From positions 1 to 49,780 of the forward strand of contig CAZIPT010000006.1 in assembly GCA_964541375.1 (NCBI GenBank): 49,780 nucleotides of DNA. Direction: 5' to 3'. Position numbers and translations under genes: made by a program. This DNA is from JBAXEO01 sp964541375. GTDB lineage: Bacteria > Actinomycetota > Coriobacteriia > Anaerosomatales > JAAXUF01. Below the pieces are notes generated by a model. That model was not told the origin of the DNA. It saw only the letters and a program-made list of their open reading frames with translations, and searched no databases. Below, in pieces: positions 1 to 8,595 of the stretch (its first letter is position 1; every line of letters starts with the position of its first letter).

Positions 1-356
1 CCCTCCGCGGCGATCTGCTCGATGAGGTGCCTGGTCCCGACCGGACGTGCGCGTCCCGGCAGCGTCACGTCGACCGCCTCGGCACCTATGCGGGCATCCA
101 TCGCCGATGCGGAGAGCTCGGCATGCCTGTCCTGAAGCGCGGTCTCGAGCGCCTGCCGAACCTCGTTGGATACCTTGCCCACCGCAGGACGTTCTTCGGC
201 CGACAGTGCGCCGAGCCCTCGAAGAATCGCCGTGAGTGACCCCTTCTTGCCGAGGAATTCGACGCGAACTGCGTCCAGCGCCGCCAGATCCTCGGTCTCA
301 GCCACGGCCCGGATTCCACGATCCTGCAGTTCTTTCAGTTCTTCGGTGATGCCCAT
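1..356 (-). CDS. pheS: Phenylalanyl-tRNA synthetase alpha subunit, N-terminal part (cut by window edge)
   Basis: The minus strand from an ATG at 356 reads MGITEELKELQDRG and continues open to base 1, giving 118 codons. Visible family landmarks are VEFLGKKGSLT near residue 32 and DVTLPGR followed by GTRHLIEQ near residues 97-112. These belong to the N-terminal coiled-coil arm of PheS, which contacts tRNA-Phe, and to the entry into the catalytic domain. With PheT it forms the enzyme that charges tRNA-Phe; PheT is expected beyond the left edge. A T-box leader with a UUC specifier lies directly upstream, which independently supports the call. The ribosome-binding site is weak (AAAGG, about 11 bases from the ATG), so a nearby alternative start cannot be excluded. 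Confidence 0.93.
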   Translation of the reverse strand, partial: MGITEELKELQDRGIRAVAETEDLAALDAVRVEFLGKKGSLTAILRGLGALSAEERPAVGKVSNEVRQALETALQDRHAELSASAMDARIGAEAVDVTLPGRARPVGTRHLIEQIAAE

Positions 357-380
357 CGGTGTCGATACCTTTCTTCGGCC

Positions 381-712
381 CAACAACGAGAAGAAGGGAG
401 CCGGACTCCGCCCCTGGCTAAAAGTACGCCCAAGGACGGGAGCCGGCTCCCGCGTTACCACCTCGGTTGACCCGCACCCTCGCAGGCCCACTCATTTGCG
501 ACGCCCTCGCGTCACATTCAGCGGGGATCGCACCCGCAGTCAGCCCGATATCGGAGGCTCCGGCTTCCCTACTCGCAGCGCACGGCTGGGTTCAGGTCGC
601 GACTGATGGAGGGAACCGCTTCGCCACACTCCGCTGGACCCTCTCAGCCACTGCTGGGCCCATCCCTGTCCGGACTGCCGCCGCAAAGCGCCGTCTCCGT
701 CATCGTCTCGCG
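381..712 (-). promoter_or_regulatory. T-box leader (tRNA-Phe sensing, transcription attenuation) of pheS
   Basis: Read on the minus strand, the T-box sequence GAGGTGGTAACGCGGG lies at 449-464; its UGGU bulge would pair with the ACCA end of a tRNA whose discriminator is A. Stem I can be folded by hand: GCGA/TCGC at the base (708-711), then GAT/ATC, then GGAG/CTCC, an internal loop, then CGCTTTGC/GCGAAGCG. The 3' side of that internal loop is GUUCC, so the specifier is UUC (Phe) at 613-615. A terminator helix, GGGAGCCGG with CCGGCTCCC (second arm at 396-404) and an inner CTCC/GGAG, is followed by TTCTTCTCGTTGTT. Uncharged tRNA-Phe should stabilise the antiterminator and switch on pheS. The fold is manual and not energy-minimised. 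Confidence 0.88.
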
Positions 713-742
713 CTGTTCGGTTGAGCCGTCATGGTACTCCAC

Positions 743-1126
743 TTAGTCAGAGCCTTGCCACCGACGGAGCAGCTCCCCCAAAGGTACGACTCTCACGACG
801 ACGCCCGCGACCTCGGCATCCGTTACCCGTTCTTGGTCATCAACCGGGTTTGCGTCCCCGCGCGTGGTCAGCAATCCGTCGCGCCCGACCGCGACCACGC
901 GGTGCAGTACGGCACCGTGGCCAGCGGCCCTGACGAGAACGATGCTTCCGTCCTTTGGGCGACGATCTTTGCCGACTATCGCCAGGTCCCCCGGTTGGAG
1001 CGCCGGGCGCATCGAACTACCCGAAACACGCACGGGCTCCCAGACCGACAGCGCCGCGAAACTCAGTCCGAGAACCACGGATATCGCCACAACGAACTCG
1101 ACCAAAGCGAGGAGACGCTCCCTCAT
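743..1126 (-). CDS. SipW-type (ER/archaeal-type) signal peptidase I
   Basis: This 127-residue membrane protease is predicted to remove signal peptides outside the membrane. One hydrophobic anchor spans about residues 6-27. The SGSSMRP motif puts the nucleophile at Ser38. HRVV places a His at residue 75, where ordinary bacterial signal peptidases carry Lys, and GDANPVDD at about 90-97 supplies the acidic residue. A Ser-His-Asp arrangement is the mark of the SipW/Sec11 branch. The start is the ATG at 1126, which shares its A with the TGA stop of the upstream gene (TGATG), implying translational coupling. The preceding TasA-like protein is therefore the likely substrate. A longer reading frame upstream is only open sequence overlapping that gene. 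Confidence 0.88.
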   Translation of the reverse strand: MRERLLALVEFVVAISVVLGLSFAALSVWEPVRVSGSSMRPALQPGDLAIVGKDRRPKDGSIVLVRAAGHGAVLHRVVAVGRDGLLTTRGDANPVDDQERVTDAEVAGVVVRVVPLGELLRRWQGSD

Positions 1127-1611
1127 CAGTGAGCCTGCTCGGCATCCACGTAGAGCGAGACCTTCGCGTAGTCGCCCGCCACGGAGTTGGTCGCCGTCGC
1201 AGGCAGGCTGATTTCGAAGCGCAGATCGCCTTGTGCACCGGGCGCCAGTCTCAACGGCGTCGTGCGTAGGGCCGAAAGTCGCCCGCTGTACACCTCGGTT
1301 CCCGAACACGACACGCGTGCCCCGAGCGCGTTGTAGAACTCGGTGATGCCGGCGCTCTTGGCTGCCGTGACCACCAGGTCCGACGGCAACAGCCCGTCGT
1401 TGATCAGCGCTAGAGAACGAACAGCCGATGACCCCGGTGCAAGGGCGTCAATCGCCAGCGGAGCCGTTGTCGGGACGGTCGAGATCGCCACGGTTCCCGC
1501 TCGAATGACACTATCGGCCACCTGGACCTGCGCGGCGAAGTACGCGCCAGCGGCCCCAACGGACAGCGCGGCAAACGCCCCAACAATCGTGAACAGTACC
1601 CTCTTGACCAT
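1126..1611 (-). CDS. TasA/camelysin-like secreted protein with SipW-type signal peptide
   Basis: This is a 161-residue exported protein of the kind processed by SipW peptidases. Positively charged MVKR is followed by a hydrophobic segment at about 5-24, then an Ala/Tyr/Phe junction (AGAYFAA) and the motif AGTVAIS near 38-44. That corresponds to the Y/F-x...AGTLDL pattern found after the cleavage site in TasA and camelysin family members. The remainder looks like one compact beta-rich domain with a single Cys. Family members form biofilm fibres or act as surface proteases; which applies here cannot be told. The start is fixed by a strong ribosome-binding site (AGGAGGAAGC) before the ATG at 1611. 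The gene overlaps sipW by one base. It is short compared with TasA (about 260 residues). Confidence 0.78.
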   Translation of the reverse strand: MVKRVLFTIVGAFAALSVGAAGAYFAAQVQVADSVIRAGTVAISTVPTTAPLAIDALAPGSSAVRSLALINDGLLPSDLVVTAAKSAGITEFYNALGARVSCSGTEVYSGRLSALRTTPLRLAPGAQGDLRFEISLPATATNSVAGDYAKVSLYVDAEQAH

Positions 1612-1774
1612 GCTTCCTCCTCGGATATGGTGTCGCCGAGGGGAAGCGGCACGACCAGTGTTGCGGAAGGCGGACGCCTCGCCGACCGTCAAGCAGCTTC
1701 TCGCGGTGGCCTTACCCGACACTGAACCGCACCTTCCTCTCAAGGAACGGCTAGCAAGCGGAAGCTGCCTCAGA

Positions 1775-1812
1775 CGCCGAAGGCCCCCTCCGGATGGAGG
1801 GGGCCTTCGGCG
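1775..1812 (-). terminator. Strong GC-rich hairpin after rplT
   Basis: A near-perfect inverted repeat, CGCCGAAGGCCCCCTCC / GGAGGGGGCCTTCGGCG with a GGAT loop, lies 26 bp past the rplT stop. It has no U-run on either side, so it may be a Rho-independent-like terminator lacking a U tract, or an mRNA 3'-end stabiliser. It separates the ribosomal protein operon from the TasA-like/sipW pair. Confidence 0.7.
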
Positions 1813-1838
1813 TGACTGGAGTCGGAGTCTGTGTGCCG

Positions 1839-2192
1839 CTAGACGGCGGCCTTGGCCAGATCGACAAGCTTTGCGAAAGCAGCCGGATCGTTGATCGCCA
1901 TGTCCGAAAGGACCTTGCGGTCCAGAGTAACTCCGGCCTTCTTCAGACCGTTCATGAACACCGAGTACGACAGGCCGTTGATGCGGGCACCCGCGTTGAT
2001 ACGGGTGATCCACAGCCGGCGGATCTCGCGCTTCTTGTTTCGGCGGTCACGATATGCGTACTGGAGCGAGTGCTGGGTCTGCTCCTTGGCGGCACGATAG
2101 GTACGGCTCTTTGCGCCGTAGTAACCCTTCGCACGGGCAAGGACTGTGCGGCGCTTCTTCTTCGCCGTAGTTGAACGCTTCACGCGAGGCAT
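1839..2192 (-). CDS. rplT: 50S ribosomal protein L20
   Basis: L20 binds 23S rRNA early in assembly of the large subunit. The 117-residue product has the normal length and hallmark segments: MPRVKRS at the N-terminus, the basic GYYGAKSRTYRAAKEQ stretch near 24-39, RDRRNKKREIRRLWITRINA near 49-68, and the C-terminal globular part with DRKVLSDMA. It is the last gene of infC-rpmI-rplT, 56 bp after rpmI, with a strong hairpin just downstream. In some bacteria L20 represses this operon through its leader; no such site was identified here. Confidence 0.98.
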   Translation of the reverse strand: MPRVKRSTTAKKKRRTVLARAKGYYGAKSRTYRAAKEQTQHSLQYAYRDRRNKKREIRRLWITRINAGARINGLSYSVFMNGLKKAGVTLDRKVLSDMAINDPAAFAKLVDLAKAAV

Positions 2193-2248
2193 GGATAGAT
2201 CACTCCTTGAGTCTTAAGCGAGGTCGTGGGAACAGCAGGCCGAGATTG

Positions 2249-2446
2249 CTAGCCGATGCCCAGGCCCTTCTTGATGACATTGGCGTCGGCCGACGAAACG
2301 ATGGTCTCCTGACGGAATCCACGCTTACGCTTGGGAGACTTCTTCTCCAGGATGTGGCTCTTGAACGCCTTGCCCCGGACTATCTTTCCTGTGCCGGTCA
2401 CGCGGAACCGCTTCGCGGTGCCCTTGTGTGTCTTCATCTTCGGCAT
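2249..2446 (-). CDS. rpmI: 50S ribosomal protein L35
   Basis: This 65-residue basic protein has the conserved MPKMKTHKGTAKRFRVTGTG beginning and the HILEKKSPKRKR segment of bacterial L35, a small stabilising protein of the large ribosomal subunit. It lies 13 bp downstream of infC and upstream of rplT, the order found in most bacteria, which makes the three genes one transcription unit. Confidence 0.98.
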   Translation of the reverse strand: MPKMKTHKGTAKRFRVTGTGKIVRGKAFKSHILEKKSPKRKRGFRQETIVSSADANVIKKGLGIG

Positions 2447-2459
2447 GTACGCCGCCTTT

Positions 2460-3050
<591 letters not shown>

Positions 3051-3300
3051 AGGCAGCTCACCTCCGTCGTTTCCTAGCGCCTGCGCTCAGGGCAGGCCCT
3101 CATTCAAAAGCAGAACTCCCGCGGGTCCAAGAGCGACCGACGGGAGAGACAGGCATCCGAGAAACCGCCCCCTTCTGGTGGGGCGCTTCCCGAGATACTC
3201 GCATCGACCAGACAGCCGCCGGTTTGGCGCCGCAAGGTGGGGACCGGTAGCCCTCTGCAGGGCGCGTCCCGCTTGTGAGCGGTATTCGATTAGCCTCGGA

Positions 3301-3329
3301 AGTATAGACGCGGGTTGACGTTGTGTCTA
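3301..3329 (-). promoter_or_regulatory. Promoter for infC-rpmI-rplT and its leader
   Basis: On the minus strand TAGACA (3324-3329) and TATACT (3301-3306) are separated by 17 bases, a close match to the primary sigma factor consensus. It gives a leader of roughly 240 bases reaching infC at 3050. The leader has no open gene but contains a small hairpin (CGCCCC/GGGGGCG) in its middle; its role is unknown. Confidence 0.75.
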
Positions 3330-3347
3330 CAGCCTTGCGGGCGCGAT

Positions 3348-4487
3348 CTACGCGCCTCGCGCGTCCTCGAACGCCTCTCGCATCGCGTGGGCGGTGCGTT
3401 CCCACGTGAACTCGCGTGCGCGGGCCGTCCCCAAATCGCGAAGCCGATGCGCCAGTCCCTGATCGCCGAGAATCCGCGTCAGGCCGTCCGCCAGCTCCCG
3501 GGCGGAGTTCGGATCGACGGTCAGGGCAGCATCGCCGGCGACCTCGGGAAGCGACGAGGTGTTCGCGCAAACTACGGGCGAGCCGCAGGCCATGGCTTCG
3601 AGCACCGGCATCCCAAACCCCTCATAGATGCTGGGGTAGACGAACACCGCGGCTCCCGTGTAAAGGGCGCGCAGATCGGCTTGTGCGATGTCACCGACGA
3701 AGTGTACGCGCGACGTCAGGCCGATCTCCTCGGCATGGCGTGTGATGTCGAAGTCCCGAGCGGCCGCGCGCTCAGTGCCCACCGCGACGATCTCGAAGCA
3801 CCCGACAGACTCCGGCACGAGCGCTACCGCTCCAAGCAGCGCCGAGAAGTTCTTGCGCGGGTTGTGAACGTCGAGCGCGAGAACGAAGGGGCCGCCGACG
3901 CCCAGCTCTTGCCGCACGCGCGCCACCTCGGCGTCGGTCGCGGGCGAGAACTCGGTCAGGTCCACGCCCATGTAGACGGTCCGTACCTTCTGGGCAGATT
4001 GCGGGAACAGCGCACGAGCGTCAGCGGCGGTGGCGTCCGAAATCGCGGTGAGGACATCGCCGTCGCGCATCAGGTCCCGCATCACCATGCGATTCAGAGT
4101 GCGATTGGCTAGCGGCATCTGCTCGGGGTGACGCTGGTACCAGAAGTCGTAGAGGGTGGCGACGAGCGCGACGCCGTGTGCGTTTCGCGGGAGGACATGC
4201 CGAGTGCCCCAGAAGACGTCGATCTTGTCGGCGACGAGCATCGGCCCGACGCCGCGCTGCAGCCACGCGATGTTGCCGGCACGCGAGGCGAGCCCCTCGC
4301 CGAGGCGGACTTGGAGGTCGAGATCGAGTGGCTCCGCCGAGAAGGGCACCAGCGGTGTCGTACGGCCGTAGAGCACGACTTCGACCCCGGACATTCGCGC
4401 AAGTGCGCGAATCGTCTGGTAGGTCGCCACGCCGATGCCGCTGGGCGAGGCGATCTGGAGCGGCGTGATGTCGATTCCGAGGCGCAT
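3348..4487 (-). CDS. Glycosyltransferase family 4
   Basis: This is a 379-residue GT-B fold enzyme that should transfer a sugar from a nucleotide donor onto a lipid-linked glycan at the inner face of the membrane. The N-terminal half begins MRLGIDITPLQ with the acceptor-domain SGIGVATYQ loop. The C-terminal donor domain carries the E-x7-E motif in YEGFGMPVLEAMACGSPVV, about residues 290-310, followed by SSLPEVAGDAA, typical of mannosyl- or rhamnosyltransferase-like members. Donor and acceptor cannot be read from sequence. It is the first polysaccharide gene after the ribosomal block and starts divergently from the next glycosyltransferase, with 54 bp between them. The infC promoter lies immediately past its stop. 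Confidence 0.9.
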   Translation of the reverse strand: MRLGIDITPLQIASPSGIGVATYQTIRALARMSGVEVVLYGRTTPLVPFSAEPLDLDLQVRLGEGLASRAGNIAWLQRGVGPMLVADKIDVFWGTRHVLPRNAHGVALVATLYDFWYQRHPEQMPLANRTLNRMVMRDLMRDGDVLTAISDATAADARALFPQSAQKVRTVYMGVDLTEFSPATDAEVARVRQELGVGGPFVLALDVHNPRKNFSALLGAVALVPESVGCFEIVAVGTERAAARDFDITRHAEEIGLTSRVHFVGDIAQADLRALYTGAAVFVYPSIYEGFGMPVLEAMACGSPVVCANTSSLPEVAGDAALTVDPNSARELADGLTRILGDQGLAHRLRDLGTARAREFTWERTAHAMREAFEDARGA

Positions 4488-4528
4488 CGGGGCCTTTCAA
4501 GTGCAGCAACTTGCTGTCGCGGCTAACA

Positions 4529-4534
4529 TAGCAT
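4529..4534 (+). promoter_or_regulatory. Possible -10 element for leaderless transcription
   Basis: TAGCAT ends seven bases before the ATG at 4542, the distance expected if transcription starts at the ATG itself. There is no good -35 match 16-18 bases upstream, so this is weak. Confidence 0.3.
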
Positions 4535-4541
4535 CCAGCCA

Positions 4542-5813
4542 ATGCGTATTGGGGGAGTTGTGGTCGCGCCCGGCATCAATCTGATCGGACATATGAGCAC
4601 GAACCTGGGACTCGGGGTTGCTGCCCGCAATACGGCGAGGCTTCTCCAGGACTCCGGCGTCGAGTTCTGCACGATCGACGTGCCTACCTCGGCCTTTGCG
4701 GCGAATCAGATTCGCGACTGGGAGAGATCCTACTGGAGCGGGGCTGGCCCGGCGCCGTTCAGCGTCAACCTCTTCCACATCAACCCGCCGGAACTCAAGG
4801 CGGAGCTTCAGCTCAAACCCTCGTGGCTTCAGACCGAGGGACGGTCCAACGTCTGCGTTCCATTCTGGGAATTGCCACACCTGCCCGAGGACTGGCTTGC
4901 GTATGTCTCGACGCTCGATCTTGTCTTGGCTCCAAGTCGTTTCGTCTTGGACACCATCCGGCGTTCCGCGCCCGACGCGAATGTCACGCACTTCCCGCAG
5001 ACCGTCTATCTGCCCGAGAATGTGAAGGCCGACAGAGCGCGATGGGGCCTGGCCGAGGATGCAATCGTGTTCGTGTCGAGTTTCGACATCAATAGCGACC
5101 CGGCCCGCAAGAACCCGTGGGGTGCGATCGAAGCATTCGCGCGCGCCGGCAGCGCCCTCCCGGCCCGAGCGAGACTCATCGTGAAGGTCAACAATCCCAG
5201 CACCCGTATGGGACGGGACTACGCAGAGCAGCTCAGGCGGGCGACCGCGAGCGATTCCCGTATCTCCATTCTTGAGGAGAGCCTCACCTACGCCGAAGTG
5301 CTTTCCTTGTACGCCTCGGCGGACGTCTTTGTGTCACTTCACAGGTCAGAAGGACTCGGCTTGGGGTTGTTGGAGTCCATGATGCTCGGCACGCCCGTCA
5401 TCGCGACCGCCTACTCGGGCAACATGGACTTCACCACACGCGACAATGCGTGCCTGGTTGATTTCGAACTCGTTCCTGTGTCAAGCACCGACTCGCGAAG
5501 CGGCTACCACGGCTCGCGCATCGGCGAAGGGAACACGTGGGCCGAGCCCCGCATCGACCAGGCGTCCGGCTTTATGGTCCGCCTCGCCGAGGACCCTGCC
5601 GAGCTCGCGCGGCTCAGCACGGAGGCGAGACTCTCGGCGCTCGCGACTCAGTCGAGTGCCGAGCGAACCCAAATGCCCGGAAAGCTGATCGGGCTTTCGC
5701 AGAAGGACTCCGTGGGCGCATCCGCCCTCCCAAGTTTCAGCCGCGCCGAGGTCATGTGGCGCCGAGCAAGAAGGACAGCCAGACAGACCCTGAAGGCGGT
5801 TGGGCTCGGCTAG
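4542..5813 (+). CDS. Glycosyltransferase family 4 (NLFHINP / CVPFWELP subgroup)
   Basis: The 423-residue product is one of three paralogues in this window sharing an unusual N-terminal half: NLFHINPPEL near 80, then VCVPFWELPHLPEDW near 105, then LVLAPSRFV. The donor half has the E-x7-E motif in SEGLGLGLLESM and the AYSGNMDF loop, so it is a GT-B retaining glycosyltransferase. The other two are at 34943-36193 and 42650-43909. No convincing ribosome-binding site precedes the ATG at 4542. A TAGCAT hexamer ends seven bases before it, so the mRNA could be leaderless. It is followed by a GT2 gene with its own promoter. Substrates are unknown. Confidence 0.88.
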   Translation: MRIGGVVVAPGINLIGHMSTNLGLGVAARNTARLLQDSGVEFCTIDVPTSAFAANQIRDWERSYWSGAGPAPFSVNLFHINPPELKAELQLKPSWLQTEGRSNVCVPFWELPHLPEDWLAYVSTLDLVLAPSRFVLDTIRRSAPDANVTHFPQTVYLPENVKADRARWGLAEDAIVFVSSFDINSDPARKNPWGAIEAFARAGSALPARARLIVKVNNPSTRMGRDYAEQLRRATASDSRISILEESLTYAEVLSLYASADVFVSLHRSEGLGLGLLESMMLGTPVIATAYSGNMDFTTRDNACLVDFELVPVSSTDSRSGYHGSRIGEGNTWAEPRIDQASGFMVRLAEDPAELARLSTEARLSALATQSSAERTQMPGKLIGLSQKDSVGASALPSFSRAEVMWRRARRTARQTLKAVGLG

Positions 5814-5818
5814 CGTGG

Positions 5819-5846
5819 TTGAGAGCCGTGGCTGCGGTGATAGAAT
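5819..5846 (+). promoter_or_regulatory. Promoter for the family 2 glycosyltransferase
   Basis: TTGAGA (5819-5824) and TAGAAT (5841-5846) with a 16-base spacer lie just past the stop of the preceding gene. They give a transcript leader of about 80 bases before the ATG at 5933. Confidence 0.65.
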
Positions 5847-5932
5847 CCCGATAATCGCGCTCGGGCGCTCATAGTCAGCTGTCGAAACGGCGAGCTACCG
5901 ACCATCTCCCTACTGAGACGAGGGCGCACCAC

Positions 5933-6928
5933 ATGGGACGGATCAGCGTAATCATCCCCACGGCGGCTCGTCCCGAGACGCTTGAGGTGACCCTGCGCGC
6001 GGTGTCCGGCCAGGTATGCCGTGATCTCATCGACGAAGTCGTTGTTTCGGAGAACCTGGGCGATCGCCGCTCGGAAGAGACCTGCCGCATGTTTCCTGAG
6101 CTACCCATCCGCTACGTGTTGCGCGACCCGCAGTTGTCGTGGAACGCGCATGCGCAGGTCGCAATGCGCGAGGCTCGCAGCGAGTTTGTGGCTTTCTGCT
6201 GCGACGACGACGTCTGGGCCCCCGGCCACCTGGCCACGGGTGTGGAGGCGTTGGACCGTCATCCCCGCGCGCAGTCGTTCTTCTCACAGGTCGCTAGTGC
6301 GGAGTCGGACCTTTCTCAGAAGGCATCGACCTGGATCGCACCCCTGCTCTGGATGGCCGCAGGCTATCCGCCGCGGATGTCAGAGTACCTGCTCGACCGT
6401 ACTGCAATGCTGGCCGTCAACTGGATGTACTGCCCCTTTCGCTGGAGCACCCTTATCGGCAGAACGCACGCGGTCGGGACTGCGGCTGAAGCACTGACCA
6501 AAGACGAGGTAGCCCCCTACTGGGCCGACTGCGATTTCGAACACGCCCTCGCACGCGAGGGCGACGTGATCTTCGCACCCGCCATTGACATGCTTTACCG
6601 ACAGGGGCCGCGATACTGGGAGACGCATGGCCTGGACCAGCGCAAGATGGAGCACCTCTTCTGGACCTCGCGTTCCGACGTGCTCGCGGAGGCGACGTCG
6701 ATAGGCGTCGACCTCCCCGAATTCTGGCGGAACGCTCTCGCGGGCATGCCGGATGAGATTGCCCAACAGGTCGGATGGTGGTTCAGGGGCCGCTTCTCCC
6801 TCAAGGAGCTCGAGGAGTATGGCTTTGCGGCCGCGCTTCCACCGGATCCGCGCCGCACTGTCTTCCACCATGCAGGCGGACGTCTGGCCCGCGCCATGCG
6901 TGTGTTGAGGTATGGATCCGCAGACTGA
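5933..6928 (+). CDS. Glycosyltransferase family 2 (GT-A fold)
   Basis: This 331-residue enzyme starts MGRISVIIPTAARPETLE, the usual GT2 beginning. It has SWNAHAQVAMREARSEF near 69-85 and an Asp cluster (FCCDDDVW, residues 88-95) where GT-A enzymes bind the metal-nucleotide complex. Tyr/Trp-rich segments follow (PRYWETHG). It has no membrane helices, so it should act in the cytoplasm on a lipid-linked sugar chain. A GAGGG-like ribosome-binding site precedes the ATG. It converges on the flippase gene with only 12 bp between the two stop codons. Confidence 0.87.
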   Translation: MGRISVIIPTAARPETLEVTLRAVSGQVCRDLIDEVVVSENLGDRRSEETCRMFPELPIRYVLRDPQLSWNAHAQVAMREARSEFVAFCCDDDVWAPGHLATGVEALDRHPRAQSFFSQVASAESDLSQKASTWIAPLLWMAAGYPPRMSEYLLDRTAMLAVNWMYCPFRWSTLIGRTHAVGTAAEALTKDEVAPYWADCDFEHALAREGDVIFAPAIDMLYRQGPRYWETHGLDQRKMEHLFWTSRSDVLAEATSIGVDLPEFWRNALAGMPDEIAQQVGWWFRGRFSLKELEEYGFAAALPPDPRRTVFHHAGGRLARAMRVLRYGSAD

Positions 6929-6940
6929 GCTCGCAGTTGG

Positions 6941-8479
6941 TCAGTTCGCCGTGCTGGCACGAGTCACGGCGGCCTTCGCCTTTCGCATGAGCGCTCGCAC
7001 TTCCTCCCGTTCGATCCCAGAGAGCGAGAATGCGAAGACGGCAAGCCAATAGACGACAACAGTCACCACCATGCAAACAGCGACACCGATGAGGTTGCCC
7101 ATGAACCGCGTCTGAGCCAGACCGATACCCACGACGGTGGGCACGATCAAGAGCGGATAGACGGGCAAGACCACCTCGCGCAACCAACGACCCAGTGGAA
7201 CGTCGAGCTCCTTGAGGAGGAACCGGACGTGTAGCGGGTACTCGATGTAGTAGGGAATCGTGGTGCCAAGAACCACGCCGAGGATGCCCAGCGGTCTGAC
7301 CAGCGCCACGCTGAGTGCGAGGTTGCCGATGGCGATCCCTATCAGGTAAGGGAGCCGCTTCTTCAAGAGGCCGCGGCCGACCACGATGCTGTCCCCGACT
7401 CCGGTACCGGCCGTCAGCAGCTGGTGCGACACCATGACCTGCGCCGCTAGTGCCACGGTGAGATAGGTCGGTCCGAGCCATCGAAGCAACAAGGGGCGGG
7501 CAAAGATTATCAGCGCGAGCACGGCCGGCGCGATCAGTATCAGCGACAGCTTTGAACCTCGCAGGAACAAGGTCCGAATCCCGACGTCGTGCTGCTTCGC
7601 GTCGAGACTCGACGCCATCGGCATGACCGCGGAGCTTGTCATGCTTGCCAGCTGTATGACGAGTCCTTGGAACTTGCCGACCGCCTCGTAGAGTCCCACC
7701 GCCGCAGCTCCGACGAACACCATCAGCACGAGTCTGTCCGTCTGCTGGTAGACGATCATGCCTACCAGCTGGCTCACGAAGACCGGCCACGAGAAGGCGA
7801 CGATCGAGCGCAGTATGGTCGGCGTGATGAGCTTCGCGCCTGTCGGGACTCCCTTGAGCAGGCGTCGGGACACTGCCGTGTTGAAGACGGCCCCACTGAG
7901 AATCGCAAGCGTGGTCGCGACGTACATCACCAGCGGACCTTGACCGGCGATCAACGTGATGGCGATCGCGGCAATGGTCGCGAGCGTCACGAGCAGCGAC
8001 GTGCGCGCGACAAGCGTTTGTCGCTGCAGACCCGCCAGCACGTGCTGCCCTATCGACAGCGGCCATGCGAGCAGTGACTGGGCGGAGGCAATCAGAAGCA
8101 GGTTGCGAAAGAGCAGTGCGCCCTGCGGCGTCAGCTTGAAGATGGTGCCCGACAGAAGTGCGATAACGAGCAGGGTCGCCGCCGACAAGAGGCCTACCAG
8201 AACGTAGACGAAGAACGCCGAGGAGACGAGTTCACCGATCGCCCGCCGATCACCCTTGGCCTCGAGCTCTGCGACGCGCTTCTGGATTGTCGCCCCAACG
8301 CCGAAGTCGAGCACCCACGTGTAGCCGCTGATGGTGGTCGCCAGCATGTAGAGGCCGAAGGCCTGCAGCCCGAAGTGACGGACCAGCAGCGGCATGAATA
8401 CCAGGCTCGCAGCCATCGCTGCAAACTGCGCGATGCCACTCGCCATGGTGTTGGTAAGAATTCGCCGCTTGTTGTCCAA
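6941..8479 (-). CDS. wzx: Wzx-type polysaccharide flippase (MOP superfamily)
   Basis: The 512-residue product is almost entirely hydrophobic with about 12-14 predicted membrane helices. It has the MOP-family opening, with loss of charge after RRILTNTMASGIAQ, and the FGLQAFGLYMLATTISGY motif near 36-53. Members carry undecaprenyl-diphosphate-linked oligosaccharides across the cytoplasmic membrane. The TTG at 8479 is the chosen start, with GGAGGG about 11 bases upstream; the next ATG (8446) would remove the first helix and has no ribosome-binding site. It is the last gene of the GtrA/GT-C/GT-C/Wzx unit. Another possible flippase, an ABC exporter, lies at 30273-32147. Confidence 0.9.
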   Translation of the reverse strand: MDNKRRILTNTMASGIAQFAAMAASLVFMPLLVRHFGLQAFGLYMLATTISGYTWVLDFGVGATIQKRVAELEAKGDRRAIGELVSSAFFVYVLVGLLSAATLLVIALLSGTIFKLTPQGALLFRNLLLIASAQSLLAWPLSIGQHVLAGLQRQTLVARTSLLVTLATIAAIAITLIAGQGPLVMYVATTLAILSGAVFNTAVSRRLLKGVPTGAKLITPTILRSIVAFSWPVFVSQLVGMIVYQQTDRLVLMVFVGAAAVGLYEAVGKFQGLVIQLASMTSSAVMPMASSLDAKQHDVGIRTLFLRGSKLSLILIAPAVLALIIFARPLLLRWLGPTYLTVALAAQVMVSHQLLTAGTGVGDSIVVGRGLLKKRLPYLIGIAIGNLALSVALVRPLGILGVVLGTTIPYYIEYPLHVRFLLKELDVPLGRWLREVVLPVYPLLIVPTVVGIGLAQTRFMGNLIGVAVCMVVTVVVYWLAVFAFSLSGIEREEVRALMRKAKAAVTRASTAN

Positions 8480-8595
8480 CGCGGGTGACGCCCTCCAGCC
8501 GATTCGTTCTGACTCTTGCGGGCTCGCCGCATGGTTCGAACACTAGCATTGTCGGGCAGTGGCAGATCCAGAGCGAGACTTCTACCGCGGCGAGA

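Noticed and set aside
1612..1774. Cyclic-di-GMP or cobalamin riboswitch before the TasA-like gene
   Set aside because: The diagnostic core sequences of these classes are not present.
6801..8066. A 421-codon minus-strand frame overlapping wzx in another phase
   Set aside because: Composition is Arg/Asp/His-rich and lacks hydrophobic pattern; the wzx frame explains the DNA.
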